Of a stretch of DNA of 48,902 bases, positions 8,106 to 16,741 are shown in pieces; within the stretch, counting starts at the first letter, position 1; every line of letters begins with the position of its first letter. Below the pieces are notes generated by a model. The model was not told the DNA's origin. It saw only the letters and a list, made by a program, of their open reading frames with translations, and did no database searches. Source of the DNA: an uncultured Oscillospiraceae bacterium (GTDB lineage: Bacteria > Bacillota > Clostridia > Oscillospirales > Oscillospiraceae); the NCBI GenBank assembly GCA_900757415.1, contig CAAENU010000156.1:1-48902 (forward strand), read 5' to 3'. The position numbers were made by a program, and so were the translations under genes.

Positions 8106-9302
8106 TCAGATCACGCCGTCTTCCTTCATCTGCGCGATCTCTTCATCGCTGAAACCCAGCAGATCGCCCAGAATCTCATGGTTATGCTCGCCCAGACGGG
8201 GAGCGGTGCAATAAACGTCGGGATTGGTGTCGGACATCTTGACCACAGGGCCGCTCATGGTAACCGTACCGAAACGCTTGTCTTCTACATCACGGATCAT
8301 CTTGCGGTGCTTCAGCTGGGGATCCTTCACCATGTCCTCAATGGAGTTTACTTTGGCGCAGGGGAAAGCGTTTGCCTTGCAGATGGGGATGATCTCATCC
8401 AGCGTATGCTGAAGCGTCCACTCGGTGATCATTGCGTCACACTCGTCGATATGATTGGTTCTGCCGCGCAGCGTATTATACTCGGGGTCATCCAGCAGCT
8501 CTTCGCGGCCCAGAACCTTGCACATGCGGGCGAAGGTGTTGTCCAGACCGCAATGGATATATACCAGTTGGCCGTCTTTAGTGGGATAGAAGTTGGCGGG
8601 CCATGCGGCACGATCCTGATTGCCGTTGCGCTGGGCAACCTGCCCCAACAGGTAGTAGTTGATGATGGCGGAGTGGGTGAGGGAGCAGGCGGTATCGAAC
8701 ATGGCAATATCCACGATCTGTCCCTTGCCGGTTTTTTCACGCGCCTGCAGCGCCGCCATGGTGCCCAGCGCGCCGTACACGCCGCTGACAAAGTCTACGA
8801 TGTAGGAGCCAACCATGGTGGGATGGCCGCCCTTGGAGTCGGGATCGCCGGTGATCGCCATCAGGCCGCTCATGGCCTGCGCCACCGCGTCATAGCAGAC
8901 CTGATCGGAATAAGGGCCGTCCTGACCGAAACCGGAGATGCGGGTGATGATCAGGCGAGGGTTCATTTCCAGCAGCATCTGGGGATCCAGACCGATCTTT
9001 TCCAGCGTGCCGGCTTTGAAATTTTCGACCAGCACGTCTGCGTCCTTCAACAGCCGCAGGACGATCTCCTTTGCCTTGGGGTGGCGCATATTCAGGGAGA
9101 TGCTGCGCTTGTTGCGGTTATGGGTCATGAAATAGGTGGCCTCGCCCTCGTAAAAAGGGGCGTAGCCGCGGCCGATATCGCCGGCGCCGGGTTTCTCAAT
9201 TTTGATCACATCGGCGCCGAAGTCGCCCAGAATCATGGTGCAGTGCGGGCCGGATACAACGCGGGTAAGGTCAACGACCTTGATGCCTTCCAATGCCTTC
9301 AT
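8106..9302 (-). CDS. CaiB/BaiF family III CoA-transferase
   Basis: The 398-residue protein fits family III CoA-transferases (formyl-CoA transferase, CaiB, BaiF), which move CoA between acyl-CoA and free acid through an aspartyl-CoA anhydride. The N-terminal LEGIKVVDLTRVVSGP, the GADVIKIEKP turn and LSLNMRHPKAK-type segments are typical. D170 in GSYIVDFVSG is at the place of the catalytic Asp. Length is normal. The start at 9302 has an AGGAGG site. It lies 46 bp after the beta subunit of a class I CoA-transferase, so this operon holds two unrelated types of CoA-transferase. The substrate is unknown. Confidence 0.92.
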   Translation of the reverse strand: MKALEGIKVVDLTRVVSGPHCTMILGDFGADVIKIEKPGAGDIGRGYAPFYEGEATYFMTHNRNKRSISLNMRHPKAKEIVLRLLKDADVLVENFKAGTLEKIGLDPQMLLEMNPRLIITRISGFGQDGPYSDQVCYDAVAQAMSGLMAITGDPDSKGGHPTMVGSYIVDFVSGVYGALGTMAALQAREKTGKGQIVDIAMFDTACSLTHSAIINYYLLGQVAQRNGNQDRAAWPANFYPTKDGQLVYIHCGLDNTFARMCKVLGREELLDDPEYNTLRGRTNHIDECDAMITEWTLQHTLDEIIPICKANAFPCAKVNSIEDMVKDPQLKHRKMIRDVEDKRFGTVTMSGPVVKMSDTNPDVYCTAPRLGEHNHEILGDLLGFSDEEIAQMKEDGVI

Positions 9303-9348
9303 AATATTCCTCCTGTTGTGATGTATAAATATTTGGATACGTTAAAAA

Positions 9349-10113
9349 TCATTTGCCGATATACTCATGATGACGATCCAGCCGGCGCAGGAACTGCTGG
9401 ATCTCCGCGCTGCGCTCCTGCGTAACGGGAATAGGCTGGTTCATCCCCAGGATCTCAAACTGCGTATTGTCAATGATCTCCTGCTTGTCCACACCGGGAT
9501 GAATGGAGATGATCTTCATGCGCTTTGTCTCATCGTCAAAGCCGAACACGCCCAGATCCGTGACAACGCGGACCGGGCCTTCGCCGCGCAGACCGCACCG
9601 TTCCCGTGCACCGGGGCCATCCAGAAAACCGGGGGTGGTGATGTATGCCACGCGAGCGGGGAACTTGCGGCGCAGATGGCGGGAAATGATAACGATTTTG
9701 CCGGCGCCGGAGCCCATGTCGTTGGCGCCGCCGCTGCCGGGCAGACGGCATACCGGCCGGTCATAATCGCCGATCACGGTGGCGTTTAGGTTGCCGTACT
9801 GGTCGATCTCTGCGGCACCCAGAAATGCCACGTCCACCTTGCCGCGCTGCACATAACCCAGTGCATTGAACAGGGAAGTGGTCATGACTGAGGTCCGCAG
9901 CAGCGGGAAATCGCCGGGACCCTGAGGCAAGTCGTTGGGCACAGCGTCAATTGCGCCGGATTCAAAAATCATCTGCAGGTTGGGGGCATTGGTTTGCTTT
10001 GCCACCATGGCTGCCAAGGTGGGCAGTCCGATGCCGACCAGCGCTACGTCGTGATCCTGAATGACATCTGCCGCGGCGCAGATCATCAGCTCTTCTTTTG
10101 TCCAGTTACTCAT
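9349..10113 (-). CDS. CoA-transferase class I beta subunit, canonical
   Basis: This 254-residue protein resembles the glutaconate CoA-transferase B-type (class I) beta subunit. E51 in the motif IFESGAIDA corresponds to the catalytic Glu that forms the glutamyl-CoA thioester (E54 in GctB). A glycine-rich GSGGANDMGSGAGK stretch follows near residue 125. I chose ATG 10113, which overlaps the end of the alpha gene by 8 bp; an upstream extension reads through the alpha gene and has no homology. It and the alpha subunit should form a working transferase. Of the three beta subunits in the window it is the only one that keeps the Glu. Confidence 0.9.
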   Translation of the reverse strand: MSNWTKEELMICAAADVIQDHDVALVGIGLPTLAAMVAKQTNAPNLQMIFESGAIDAVPNDLPQGPGDFPLLRTSVMTTSLFNALGYVQRGKVDVAFLGAAEIDQYGNLNATVIGDYDRPVCRLPGSGGANDMGSGAGKIVIISRHLRRKFPARVAYITTPGFLDGPGARERCGLRGEGPVRVVTDLGVFGFDDETKRMKIISIHPGVDKQEIIDNTQFEILGMNQPIPVTQERSAEIQQFLRRLDRHHEYIGK

Positions 10114-11041
10114 CGTAGTACCCCCTGTTCCGCAGACTGACGCCGCTGTACGGGTCGGCGCGCAGTTCCATGAGCCGCCGGATACCCACCTTTTCAAAGA
10201 ACGCCGCTTCGTCGGCGGTGCCATAGATCCACTCGTTCAGATACTGCCGCATGGTTTCCGGCTTTTTGCCGGAACGGGTGATCAGCGCCAGATGCTCCAG
10301 ATCGTAATCGTAATATGTGTATACGCCGCCGGGATACGCGCCGAAGGGGCAATGCACCACATGGTCCACGAAGAAAGAGGGCAGAATGGTGTATTGATTG
10401 GTGCGGCGGATCTCATCGGTGCTGACGATCTCCTCTGCGGTCACGATCACATGCTTTGCCGCGCGGGCGATAATCTCAATAGAGGAAGTGATGCCATACA
10501 GCTGGCAGTTGCCCAGCTCATCGGCCCGGGCCACCTGAATGATAGCAAAATCAGGCGACAATGCCGGCATGATCCCGCAGCGCTCGCCGGTAAAGGGATC
10601 TTCGATTTCCCTGATTTTGGTGCCGGCATCGATTCGTTGGATGCGGGACATGTCGGAGCCGATCATCACTTTTACAGGCATAAACGGAATGCCCATGGCG
10701 GCGGCAAAAAAGCGGTTGGTAATTCCAAAATGGCTGTAGTCCTCCGTTTTCAGCGTGCCGTTTTCCACGCAGCGGGAGAAGTTGGGGCAGCGTCCGTTGC
10801 GCGCCATGTAGTTGGATACCCGCACCAGATCAACGGCTTCCGCGCCGCACAGCAGCTCCACCGACTGGGCGTCGCCCATACCGGATACTTCCAGATGTTT
10901 TTTTCCGGCCCGGATCATCTGGCGGACAAAACTCATGGGGTTGTTGGTTTCGGAAAAACCGCTGAAACTACAGTTGGCGCCGTCGGGTATCAACGCGACC
11001 GCCTCTTCCAGAGAGATCAATTTGCTGTCGTTCTTCAACAT
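10106..11041 (-). CDS. CoA-transferase class I alpha subunit, canonical
   Basis: The 311-residue protein has the class I CoA-transferase alpha layout: an N-terminal SLEEAVALIPDGANCSFSGF block, then an RADELGNCQLYG segment and a VIVTAEEIVSTDEI block that recur in all the alpha subunits here. At the place where the two other complete alphas have Glu104/105 it has H104 (in EDYSHFG). It starts 3 bp after the orphan alpha-like gene and overlaps the beta gene by 8 bp, a typical coupled pair. GctA-like transferases act on dicarboxylic acyl-CoAs, but the substrate here is not known. Confidence 0.88.
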   Translation of the reverse strand: MLKNDSKLISLEEAVALIPDGANCSFSGFSETNNPMSFVRQMIRAGKKHLEVSGMGDAQSVELLCGAEAVDLVRVSNYMARNGRCPNFSRCVENGTLKTEDYSHFGITNRFFAAAMGIPFMPVKVMIGSDMSRIQRIDAGTKIREIEDPFTGERCGIMPALSPDFAIIQVARADELGNCQLYGITSSIEIIARAAKHVIVTAEEIVSTDEIRRTNQYTILPSFFVDHVVHCPFGAYPGGVYTYYDYDLEHLALITRSGKKPETMRQYLNEWIYGTADEAAFFEKVGIRRLMELRADPYSGVSLRNRGYYDE

Positions 11042-11044
11042 ATA

Positions 11045-11881
11045 TCATTCTCCTCTGCGATTTGTGGTCAGCGCCATCAGGCGGTGAAAGCCCAGCTGCT
11101 GAAGATAGTCATACCAGCTGCCGCCGGCCGGGAAAGCGGGCAGCGCAGTCCGCAAAAGACCTGCATCGGTCTGCGCCTGTCGGTATTGGGTCAGCCATAC
11201 TTCATCGGCGCTGTAACGGGAAGCATAGCCGCAGGGATAGGCGCCGTAGGGCGCTTCTATCAGCAGCGGCTGCTGCGCGGCACGCAGAATCGTCTGCTTC
11301 TCATTCATGGCAATGGCTTCCGCGGTGACGATCTGCTCTGCGGATATCAATGACTGCTTTGCCGCCTGCGCGTAAAGAAGATCGCCGGACATCAGGCCGT
11401 TTTCTGTCGGATCCAACTGCACGTTGCCGATGAAGTCGGCCCGCGCCGCGTGCAGTATGGCAAAATCCGGCACAATGGCCCGGGCCAGCCAAGCGCCGCC
11501 CATTTCGCGGTACAGCTCGGGAAACACTTCGGGTGCCTGCGGCGGCACATGTGCGGCCACGCAGGAAGTACCGCTCAGCGCGGCGGACAGCTGACTTTGC
11601 AGCAAAGCGGCAGGTACTTCCACGATGGCGGCGGGTGTCTCGTCTGGATAAGACCAGAGATCGAGTCCGCCGCTGAGGACACGTTTTACGGCACCGCTGC
11701 GCACCAGCAGATCGGCACTGAAGCAGTAGGATGAAGTGATAATTGTCAGATTCTTCTTGCCCTGACGGACGATCTCAAAAGCGAGGGCGGCGGACTCATG
11801 ACCGGGAAACAGAAGAATACTGCTGCCGTCAAGTATCCGGCTGACAGCATCCTGCAGCGGGAACGTTCGTTTTGCTTCCAT
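11045..11881 (-). CDS. Orphan CoA-transferase alpha-like protein
   Basis: The 278-residue protein is a divergent class I CoA-transferase alpha-type protein. It keeps the blocks LQDAVSRILDGSSILLFPGHE, ILHAARADFIGNVQ and LISAEQIVTAEAI, and the APYGAYPCGY segment. It is first in the leftward operon, just ahead of a complete alpha/beta pair, and has no beta partner of its own. The central region that holds the Glu104/105 of the other alphas is replaced by a Pro-rich stretch (VPPQAPEVF). It may be an alternative alpha subunit for the same beta, a regulatory copy, or a duplicate on its way out. No frameshift is visible. Confidence 0.75.
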   Translation of the reverse strand: MEAKRTFPLQDAVSRILDGSSILLFPGHESAALAFEIVRQGKKNLTIITSSYCFSADLLVRSGAVKRVLSGGLDLWSYPDETPAAIVEVPAALLQSQLSAALSGTSCVAAHVPPQAPEVFPELYREMGGAWLARAIVPDFAILHAARADFIGNVQLDPTENGLMSGDLLYAQAAKQSLISAEQIVTAEAIAMNEKQTILRAAQQPLLIEAPYGAYPCGYASRYSADEVWLTQYRQAQTDAGLLRTALPAFPAGGSWYDYLQQLGFHRLMALTTNRRGE

Positions 11882-11966
11882 AGCGACTCCTTCCGTGAAT
11901 CGTATTCAGTGGTAACATGGTATCCTGCAGGCTTTGAATTGGCAGGAGCATGCAAAATGCTATATT

Positions 11967-11995
11967 ATAGTATCACCTTATGACGGAACTGTCAA
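11967..11995 (-). promoter_or_regulatory. Promoter of leftward CoA-transferase operon
   Basis: On the minus strand TTGACA (11995-11990) is followed after 17 nt by TACTAT (11972-11967); a TATAAT lies three bases further at 20 nt spacing. It is about 85 bp before the orphan alpha gene. The gap 11882-12259 holds this promoter, the rightward promoter and the 12146-12172 dyad. I see no gene in it. Confidence 0.6.
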
Positions 11996-12145
11996 TCAAA
12001 TTGTTATATTTTGCGGCGATTATAAAACGACAATGAGAAGAAAAACGAATAATACTGGGCAAATAAGAGAGTATATACATTATAATGTGTTTTGCGATGA
12101 GCGTGTGCCGATAGAAGAATTTGATATTGTAACTTAGAAAAACAA

Positions 12146-12172
12146 AATTATTATGTTATTGACATAATAATT
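12146..12172. promoter_or_regulatory. Candidate operator dyad on ThDP-operon promoter
   Basis: A perfect inverted repeat, AATTATTATGT, 5 nt, ACATAATAATT, overlaps the -35 box at 12159-12164. The core ATGT-TATTG-ACAT recurs with one base less at the tctC promoter (19708-19719). Placement over a -35 box suits a repressor; the GntR-family protein at 18731 is the obvious candidate. Confidence 0.6.
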
Positions 12173-12187
12173 GAATAGTGCTATCAT
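12159..12187 (+). promoter_or_regulatory. Promoter of the ThDP-enzyme operon
   Basis: TTGACA (12159-12164), a 17-nt spacer and TATCAT (12182-12187) lie about 70 bp before the start of the ThDP enzyme gene. Confidence 0.75.
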
Positions 12188-12259
12188 ATACGCAAGCAGA
12201 TTATAGCGTAATAATTTTTGCAATCTGGATGTATCAAAGTACAATGGAGGAATTATTGT

Positions 12260-13918
12260 ATGGAAAATTTGTACACAGGTGGTCAGCTTGCGGTTAAGCT
12301 GATGGAGGAATTTGGCGTAAAGGTAGCGTTTGGTATTCCCGGCGGCCAGACCCTGTCCGTTAACAACGCCATGTATGATTCCACGATCCGCTTTGTTCAT
12401 ACCCGTCATGAGAACGGCGCTGCCGTTGCCGCTGACGGTTATGGACGGCTGACCGGTGAACCGGGCGTCTGCCTCGCCACCACCGGCCCCGGCGCTACGA
12501 ACCTTATTACCGGTCTGGGCGGCGCTCTGCGCGATTCCAGCCCCGTGATCGCACTGGTCTTCCAAAATAAGCTGCCTGATGCCGGCCGCGGTGATGCGCA
12601 GGAGAGCGATCATGAGCTGCTGTTTGGCAGCATCTGCAAGAAATACATCCCGGTCCGCGATATCAGCAGCCTGGCATGGTCCATGCGCGAGGCCTATCGC
12701 GTTGCAAAGACGGGCCGTCCCGGCCCCGTTGTGGTGGATTTCTACCGTGATGTGGTGGAAAACCAGAAGGCACCCTACATCCCCATGGATCCCGCTGATT
12801 ACTGCTACGCCCCTGACTGCGTGGCTTTCCCTGCCGCTATTCAGGCTGCCGCCGCCGAGATCAAGAAGGCGAAGAAGCCCTGCCTGTGGGTGGGCAACGG
12901 CGTTAAGCTGGCGCATGCAGAGGAGGAGATCAAGGAGCTGTCTCTGCTGCTGGCGGCCCCCATTGTTACGACCTATAACGCCATGGCTGCCGTGGAAAGC
13001 TCTTTTGAGAATCTGATCGGTCCCCGTACCCGTCATGGCTCCGAAATCTCCAAGGCTGCTCTGGAGGAATCCGACTGCGTGATCACCGTCGGCTCCACGC
13101 TGACGGCTATCAGCACCAACCGCTGGGATCTGAAGATCCACAATATGATCCAGTTCGATATCATCCCCGAGAACATCGGCCGTCATTATCCCGCCAAGGT
13201 GGGCGTTGTGGGCGATGCCAAGGCAAGTCTGCGCAGCCTGATCGACACGCTGAAGGCGGACAGCTATCAGGCCGATCCCTCTTACCGCAATGATATCTTT
13301 GCCCGCAAGGCCAAGTGGGCCGAGGGCGTATTCAGCGGCCCTATCGCCGATGTAAACGCCACCCCTGTGCCTCCCATTGCCCTGCATATGGAGCTGAGCA
13401 AGTGCCTGAAGGAAAACAGCATCTTTGTGGTGGACGCCGGCAACCCGGGCGCTTGGACCCACATCACCGACTTCCCCGCCGGCACGACCTATATGAAACC
13501 CGTCAACTACGGCAATATGGGCTTTGCACTGGGCGCCGCACTGGGCTGCAAGGAAGCCGCTCCCGACCGTGAGGTCATCGCATTGCTGGGTGACGGCTCT
13601 CTGGGCATGACGCTGGGCGAGCTGGAGACCATCTCCCGCGAGAAGCTGCACGTTATCGTCATTCTGGTGAACGACGACGCCTATGGCAACATCAAGCAGG
13701 AAGAAAAGTTCAAGACCGGCACCGAAAACTACATCGGAGTGGAATTCCCCTCTATTGACTATGTGAGGGTCGCCGAGGCTCTTGGCTATAACGGCACCAT
13801 CGTCCGTAAGGCCTCCGAGATTCCTCAGGCGATGGAAGCGGCGCGCGCCAGCGACAAACCCTTCATGATTGAGGTCAAGCTGGACGGCAGCTACACAGTG
13901 TGGCCTTCCTGCTTCTAA
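12260..13918 (+). CDS. ThDP-dependent enzyme, acetolactate synthase-like
   Basis: The 552-residue protein has the three-domain layout of the acetohydroxyacid synthase/benzaldehyde lyase group. E51 in RHENGAAVAADGYGR is the cofactor-activating Glu. The ThDP/Mg motif starts with LGDGSLGMTLGEL around residue 445 and ends with the Asn in VNDDAYGN. ATG 12260 follows GGAGG. It lacks neighbours for valine/isoleucine synthesis and instead leads an operon of CoA-transferase-fold proteins and a hydratase-like protein. A catabolic role (C-C cleavage or ligation of a 2-keto or cyclic dione acid, or decarboxylation of an acyl-CoA) is therefore more likely than biosynthesis, by inference. The exact reaction is unknown. 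Confidence 0.88.
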   Translation: MENLYTGGQLAVKLMEEFGVKVAFGIPGGQTLSVNNAMYDSTIRFVHTRHENGAAVAADGYGRLTGEPGVCLATTGPGATNLITGLGGALRDSSPVIALVFQNKLPDAGRGDAQESDHELLFGSICKKYIPVRDISSLAWSMREAYRVAKTGRPGPVVVDFYRDVVENQKAPYIPMDPADYCYAPDCVAFPAAIQAAAAEIKKAKKPCLWVGNGVKLAHAEEEIKELSLLLAAPIVTTYNAMAAVESSFENLIGPRTRHGSEISKAALEESDCVITVGSTLTAISTNRWDLKIHNMIQFDIIPENIGRHYPAKVGVVGDAKASLRSLIDTLKADSYQADPSYRNDIFARKAKWAEGVFSGPIADVNATPVPPIALHMELSKCLKENSIFVVDAGNPGAWTHITDFPAGTTYMKPVNYGNMGFALGAALGCKEAAPDREVIALLGDGSLGMTLGELETISREKLHVIVILVNDDAYGNIKQEEKFKTGTENYIGVEFPSIDYVRVAEALGYNGTIVRKASEIPQAMEAARASDKPFMIEVKLDGSYTVWPSCF

Positions 13919-13948
13919 GCGGCCGCTTATAACGCGATCCATTATTTC

Positions 13949-13987
13949 TGTACAGCTTCCGCTCCTTGACCGGGCGGAAGCTGTACA
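13949..13987 (+). repeat. Intercistronic hairpin after ThDP gene
   Basis: A 14-bp perfect stem, TGTACAGCTTCCGC and its complement with an 11-nt loop, lies in the 95-bp gap before the next gene. It has no T-run, so it may set relative expression by mRNA processing rather than stop transcription. Confidence 0.6.
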
Positions 13988-14013
13988 AATACAAAAGAAA
14001 TGAGGTATTGGCT

Positions 14014-14919
14014 ATGCAAGAGAGACGAAGCAAGCTTGTTTCGATCCATGATGCTATTGCACAGATCCCCGACGGCGCCAAAGTGGCGGTGGGCGGTTCT
14101 TTGATCCGCCGCGCACCTATGGCGCTGGTCCGCGAGATCGTGCGGCAAAAGAAAAAGAACCTGACACTGTACTCCTGGAGTGCCGGCATGGATTTTGATA
14201 TGCTTATCGGCGGCGGCTGTGTTAAAGAAGCGTGGTCCTCTTACGTCGGCCTGTTCCAGCTGGGCATTGCCGGAAATTTCCGCCGCGCCGTGGAGCAAAA
14301 CCGCATCCGTTTTGTGGACATCAGCGAGACCTGCGGCATGGATAAGTTCCGTGCTGCCGCATACGGCAACAGCTTCTGCATTTCCAAGACGCCGCTGCAC
14401 TCCGATCTGCTGAAAAATCCGGAGTTCAAAGAGATCGTTTGCCCGTTCACCGGCGAGAAATATGTCGCCATGGAGGCGTTCCGCGCCGATTATGCCATCC
14501 TGCATGCTTCCCGAGCAGACAAGTACGGCAACGTACAGTTTGACACCATTCGCATGATGGATAATGAAATCGATCCCATTATTGCCAAAAGCGCGAAGAA
14601 CGTGATTGTCAGCGTGGAGGAGATCGTACCGGAGGAGGAGATCATCCGCACGCCCACTATGACGCTGCTGCCCAAGATCTTTGTGGATCAGGTGGTGCAT
14701 GCACCCTTTGGCTCCCACCCCAATTCCTGTGATACCCGTTATGACTTTGACCTGAAGCACGGCGAGTACTATGCCGAGTGTGCCAAGAGCGATGAGGGAT
14801 TTGCCAAATATCTGGACGAATATGTCTACGGTACCGCTGATGAAGCGGCATATATCGAAAAGCTAGGCGGTTTGCAGGCGCTGCAGGCAAGTCTCGGCCA
14901 TGGGGGGACGAACGAATGA
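14014..14919 (+). CDS. IpdA-like CoA-transferase-fold alpha subunit (pair 2)
   Basis: The 301-residue protein has the class I CoA-transferase alpha fold signature: SIHDAIAQIPDGAKVAVGGS, LHASRADKYGNVQ, VIVSVEEIVPEEEII and APFGSHP. Unlike the canonical alpha at 10106 it has E105 (in VDISETCG), where the Mycobacterium IpdA hydrolase has its catalytic Glu105 as I recall. ATG 14014 follows GAGG 8-11 nt upstream. It overlaps the next gene, its beta partner, by 4 bp. Automatic pipelines would call it a CoA-transferase; the residue pattern of both subunits argues for an IpdAB-type hydrolase instead. That function is inferred. Confidence 0.82.
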   Translation: MQERRSKLVSIHDAIAQIPDGAKVAVGGSLIRRAPMALVREIVRQKKKNLTLYSWSAGMDFDMLIGGGCVKEAWSSYVGLFQLGIAGNFRRAVEQNRIRFVDISETCGMDKFRAAAYGNSFCISKTPLHSDLLKNPEFKEIVCPFTGEKYVAMEAFRADYAILHASRADKYGNVQFDTIRMMDNEIDPIIAKSAKNVIVSVEEIVPEEEIIRTPTMTLLPKIFVDQVVHAPFGSHPNSCDTRYDFDLKHGEYYAECAKSDEGFAKYLDEYVYGTADEAAYIEKLGGLQALQASLGHGGTNE

Positions 14920-15734
14920 GAAAGTATACGCTTGAAGAATTACTGGCGGTAGAGATTTCCAAAATCATCCGTGATGACGAAATGAACTTTACCGGCATCG
15001 GCACCGGCGGCAAGGCGTATATCCGGGCCTGCGGTATCCCGCTGGTGGCGGTAAGCCTAGCTCAGATGAAGCATGCGCCCAATGCCGTGTGCATGATGGG
15101 CCCTGTGCTGGATCCGGTACTGGACAAGGACTCCATTCCGGCGCATAATTGGGAGTATGACCTGATCTACTGGCCCTGCAGGGCCCAGATCCCGCTGGAG
15201 GATGCGCTGGGTCAATTCCGCCTGGGCAAAGTGGGATTGGCGTTTGCCTCCGGTGCGCAGGTGGATAAATGGGGCAACCTGAACATTACCTGCATCGGAT
15301 CGTATGACCATCCCAAGGTACGGTTTCCCGGCTGCCTGGCGCAGACCGATCTGGCGGCGTATGCAAAGCGCGTGTGCATGGTGGTGCCGCACACCAAGCG
15401 CGTGCTGGTGGATCATGTGGATTTTATTACCTCTGTGGGACATGAAAACCGCGAGGGACTGCCCGGAGGCGGCCCGTACCGCGTAATGACCAATCTGGCG
15501 GTGATGGATTTCAATCCGGAGACCCGGCAGATGCGGGTGCTGACGATGCATGAGGGCGTCACAACGGAAATGATCCGCGACAATACCGGCTTTGATATCG
15601 AGATCCCGGACAATGTCGGCGTTACGCCGACGCCCAGCGACGAGGATCTGCGCCTGATCCGCGAAGTCATTGACCCGGAGCGCCGTTTCCTGAACGCATA
15701 TATTACCTCTGAACCGGCGACCATCGACGAATAA
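14916..15734 (+). CDS. IpdB-like CoA-transferase-fold beta subunit (pair 2)
   Basis: The 272-residue protein has the class I beta-subunit fold, with the N-terminal TLEELLAVEISKIIRDDE block. Where the canonical beta reads IFESG, this one reads CMMGP, so the catalytic Glu is replaced by G62 and covalent glutamyl-CoA chemistry is impossible in the usual way. Other conserved blocks are LAFASGAQVDKWGNLN, GSYDHPKVRFPG and LPGGGPYRVMTNLAV. Its start overlaps the alpha gene by 4 bp. The two subunits should form a heteromer. Loss of the beta Glu together with Glu105 in alpha is the pattern of the IpdAB ring-opening hydrolase. Confidence 0.82.
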   Translation: MRKYTLEELLAVEISKIIRDDEMNFTGIGTGGKAYIRACGIPLVAVSLAQMKHAPNAVCMMGPVLDPVLDKDSIPAHNWEYDLIYWPCRAQIPLEDALGQFRLGKVGLAFASGAQVDKWGNLNITCIGSYDHPKVRFPGCLAQTDLAAYAKRVCMVVPHTKRVLVDHVDFITSVGHENREGLPGGGPYRVMTNLAVMDFNPETRQMRVLTMHEGVTTEMIRDNTGFDIEIPDNVGVTPTPSDEDLRLIREVIDPERRFLNAYITSEPATIDE

Positions 15735-15844
15735 CAGATAATTGGCTCCCGACAGGGTTTTCTGCGGCCGCCGCAGCGAATAGGACGTTTCCGCCGCTTC
15801 CTGCGGCGGCCATCTTCAAATGATATGAAAGGAAGACAAGTGCT

Positions 15845-16741
15845 GTGGAAAGAACCGAAAAACTTTGCACTTTGGATCAGGCCGTTTCATTGATCCATGA
15901 TGGCGACCGTATTGCCTTCGGCGGTTTCGCGGTGTACCAGAAACCCATGGCGGCAGTGCAGCAGATCATTCGTGCCGGCAAGAGGGACCTGACCATTGTG
16001 GGCTGCGTTCACTCCATTGAGGCGGATATGCTGATTGGAGCCGGCTGCGTGTCCACCATCGAGACGTCCTATGTGGGACTGGAAAAATACGGTCTGGCCA
16101 TGAATTATCGCCGCGCCCTGCAGGGGGGACGCATCCGTGTGGTGCACTACCCGGAAATGCTGGCGTGGGATCGGTTCCGCGCTGACCGGGAGGGTATGCC
16201 GTTCTGGCCTGTCTATTTTTTAGGCGGGAACGATGTGGCACGCGACAACCCGGAGATTAAGACGTTTACCTGCCCCATTACCGGCAAGCAGGCATGGGCG
16301 GTTCCGGCGGCAAAGCCGGACGCGGTGGTGATTCACGCGTGGCGCGCAGATAAGTACGGCAATGTGCAGATTCAGGAGCGCAGCATGCTGCCCCAGTATC
16401 TCAATGTGGATATGGCGCGCGCCTGCCGCAATCTGATCGTTACCGTGGAAGAAATTGTGGACACGGAGGTCATCAAGCAGTCTCCGCAGCTGACGCTGAT
16501 TCCTGCATTCCGGACTGCGGCTGTCTGCCTGGTACCGCACGGAAGCCATCCCACAGCTACGGTTGCCTGCACGGAGGAGGACGGCAACCACTTTGAAACC
16601 TATGTGGCGGCGTCTGACAGCAGCGAGCATTTCGATGCATATCTGGACGAGTATATCCGCGGCACAAAGGATTTCTCCGCTTATTTGGAGAAGATCGGCA
16701 AGGCACATCTGAAAGAACTGGAGGTGGCGGCGCATGTCTGA
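15845..16741 (+). CDS. IpdA-like CoA-transferase-fold alpha subunit (pair 3)
   Basis: This 298-residue alpha-type subunit is a paralogue of the one at 14014: LDQAVSLIHDGDRIAFGGF, IHAWRADKYGNVQ, LIVTVEEIVDTEVI and PHGSHPTATV are shared blocks. E104 in VHYPEMLAWDRFR aligns with E105 of pair 2. The start is GTG 15845 with AAAGGAAG about 10 nt upstream; no ATG is available near the conserved N-terminus. The 110-bp gap before it holds two short GC-rich hairpins (15762-15776 and 15791-15809). It overlaps the beta gene by 8 bp. Substrate unknown; hydrolase role inferred from residue pattern. Confidence 0.82.
   Translation: MERTEKLCTLDQAVSLIHDGDRIAFGGFAVYQKPMAAVQQIIRAGKRDLTIVGCVHSIEADMLIGAGCVSTIETSYVGLEKYGLAMNYRRALQGGRIRVVHYPEMLAWDRFRADREGMPFWPVYFLGGNDVARDNPEIKTFTCPITGKQAWAVPAAKPDAVVIHAWRADKYGNVQIQERSMLPQYLNVDMARACRNLIVTVEEIVDTEVIKQSPQLTLIPAFRTAAVCLVPHGSHPTATVACTEEDGNHFETYVAASDSSEHFDAYLDEYIRGTKDFSAYLEKIGKAHLKELEVAAHV

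Noticed and set aside
6808..8214. Open frame of 468 codons antisense to the MFS permease gene
   Set aside because: It lacks hydrophobic segments or a known motif, while the minus strand encodes a normal 12-segment permease.
12260..13918. Reading the ThDP gene as ilvB for branched-chain amino acid synthesis
   Set aside because: No ilvN, ilvC or leu genes are near, and the operon consists of CoA-linked catabolic enzymes; context does not support it, though sequence alone cannot exclude it.
12134..13942. Open frame of 602 codons antisense to the ThDP enzyme gene
   Set aside because: It is a shadow of the GC-rich ThDP gene; no domain or ribosome site is visible.
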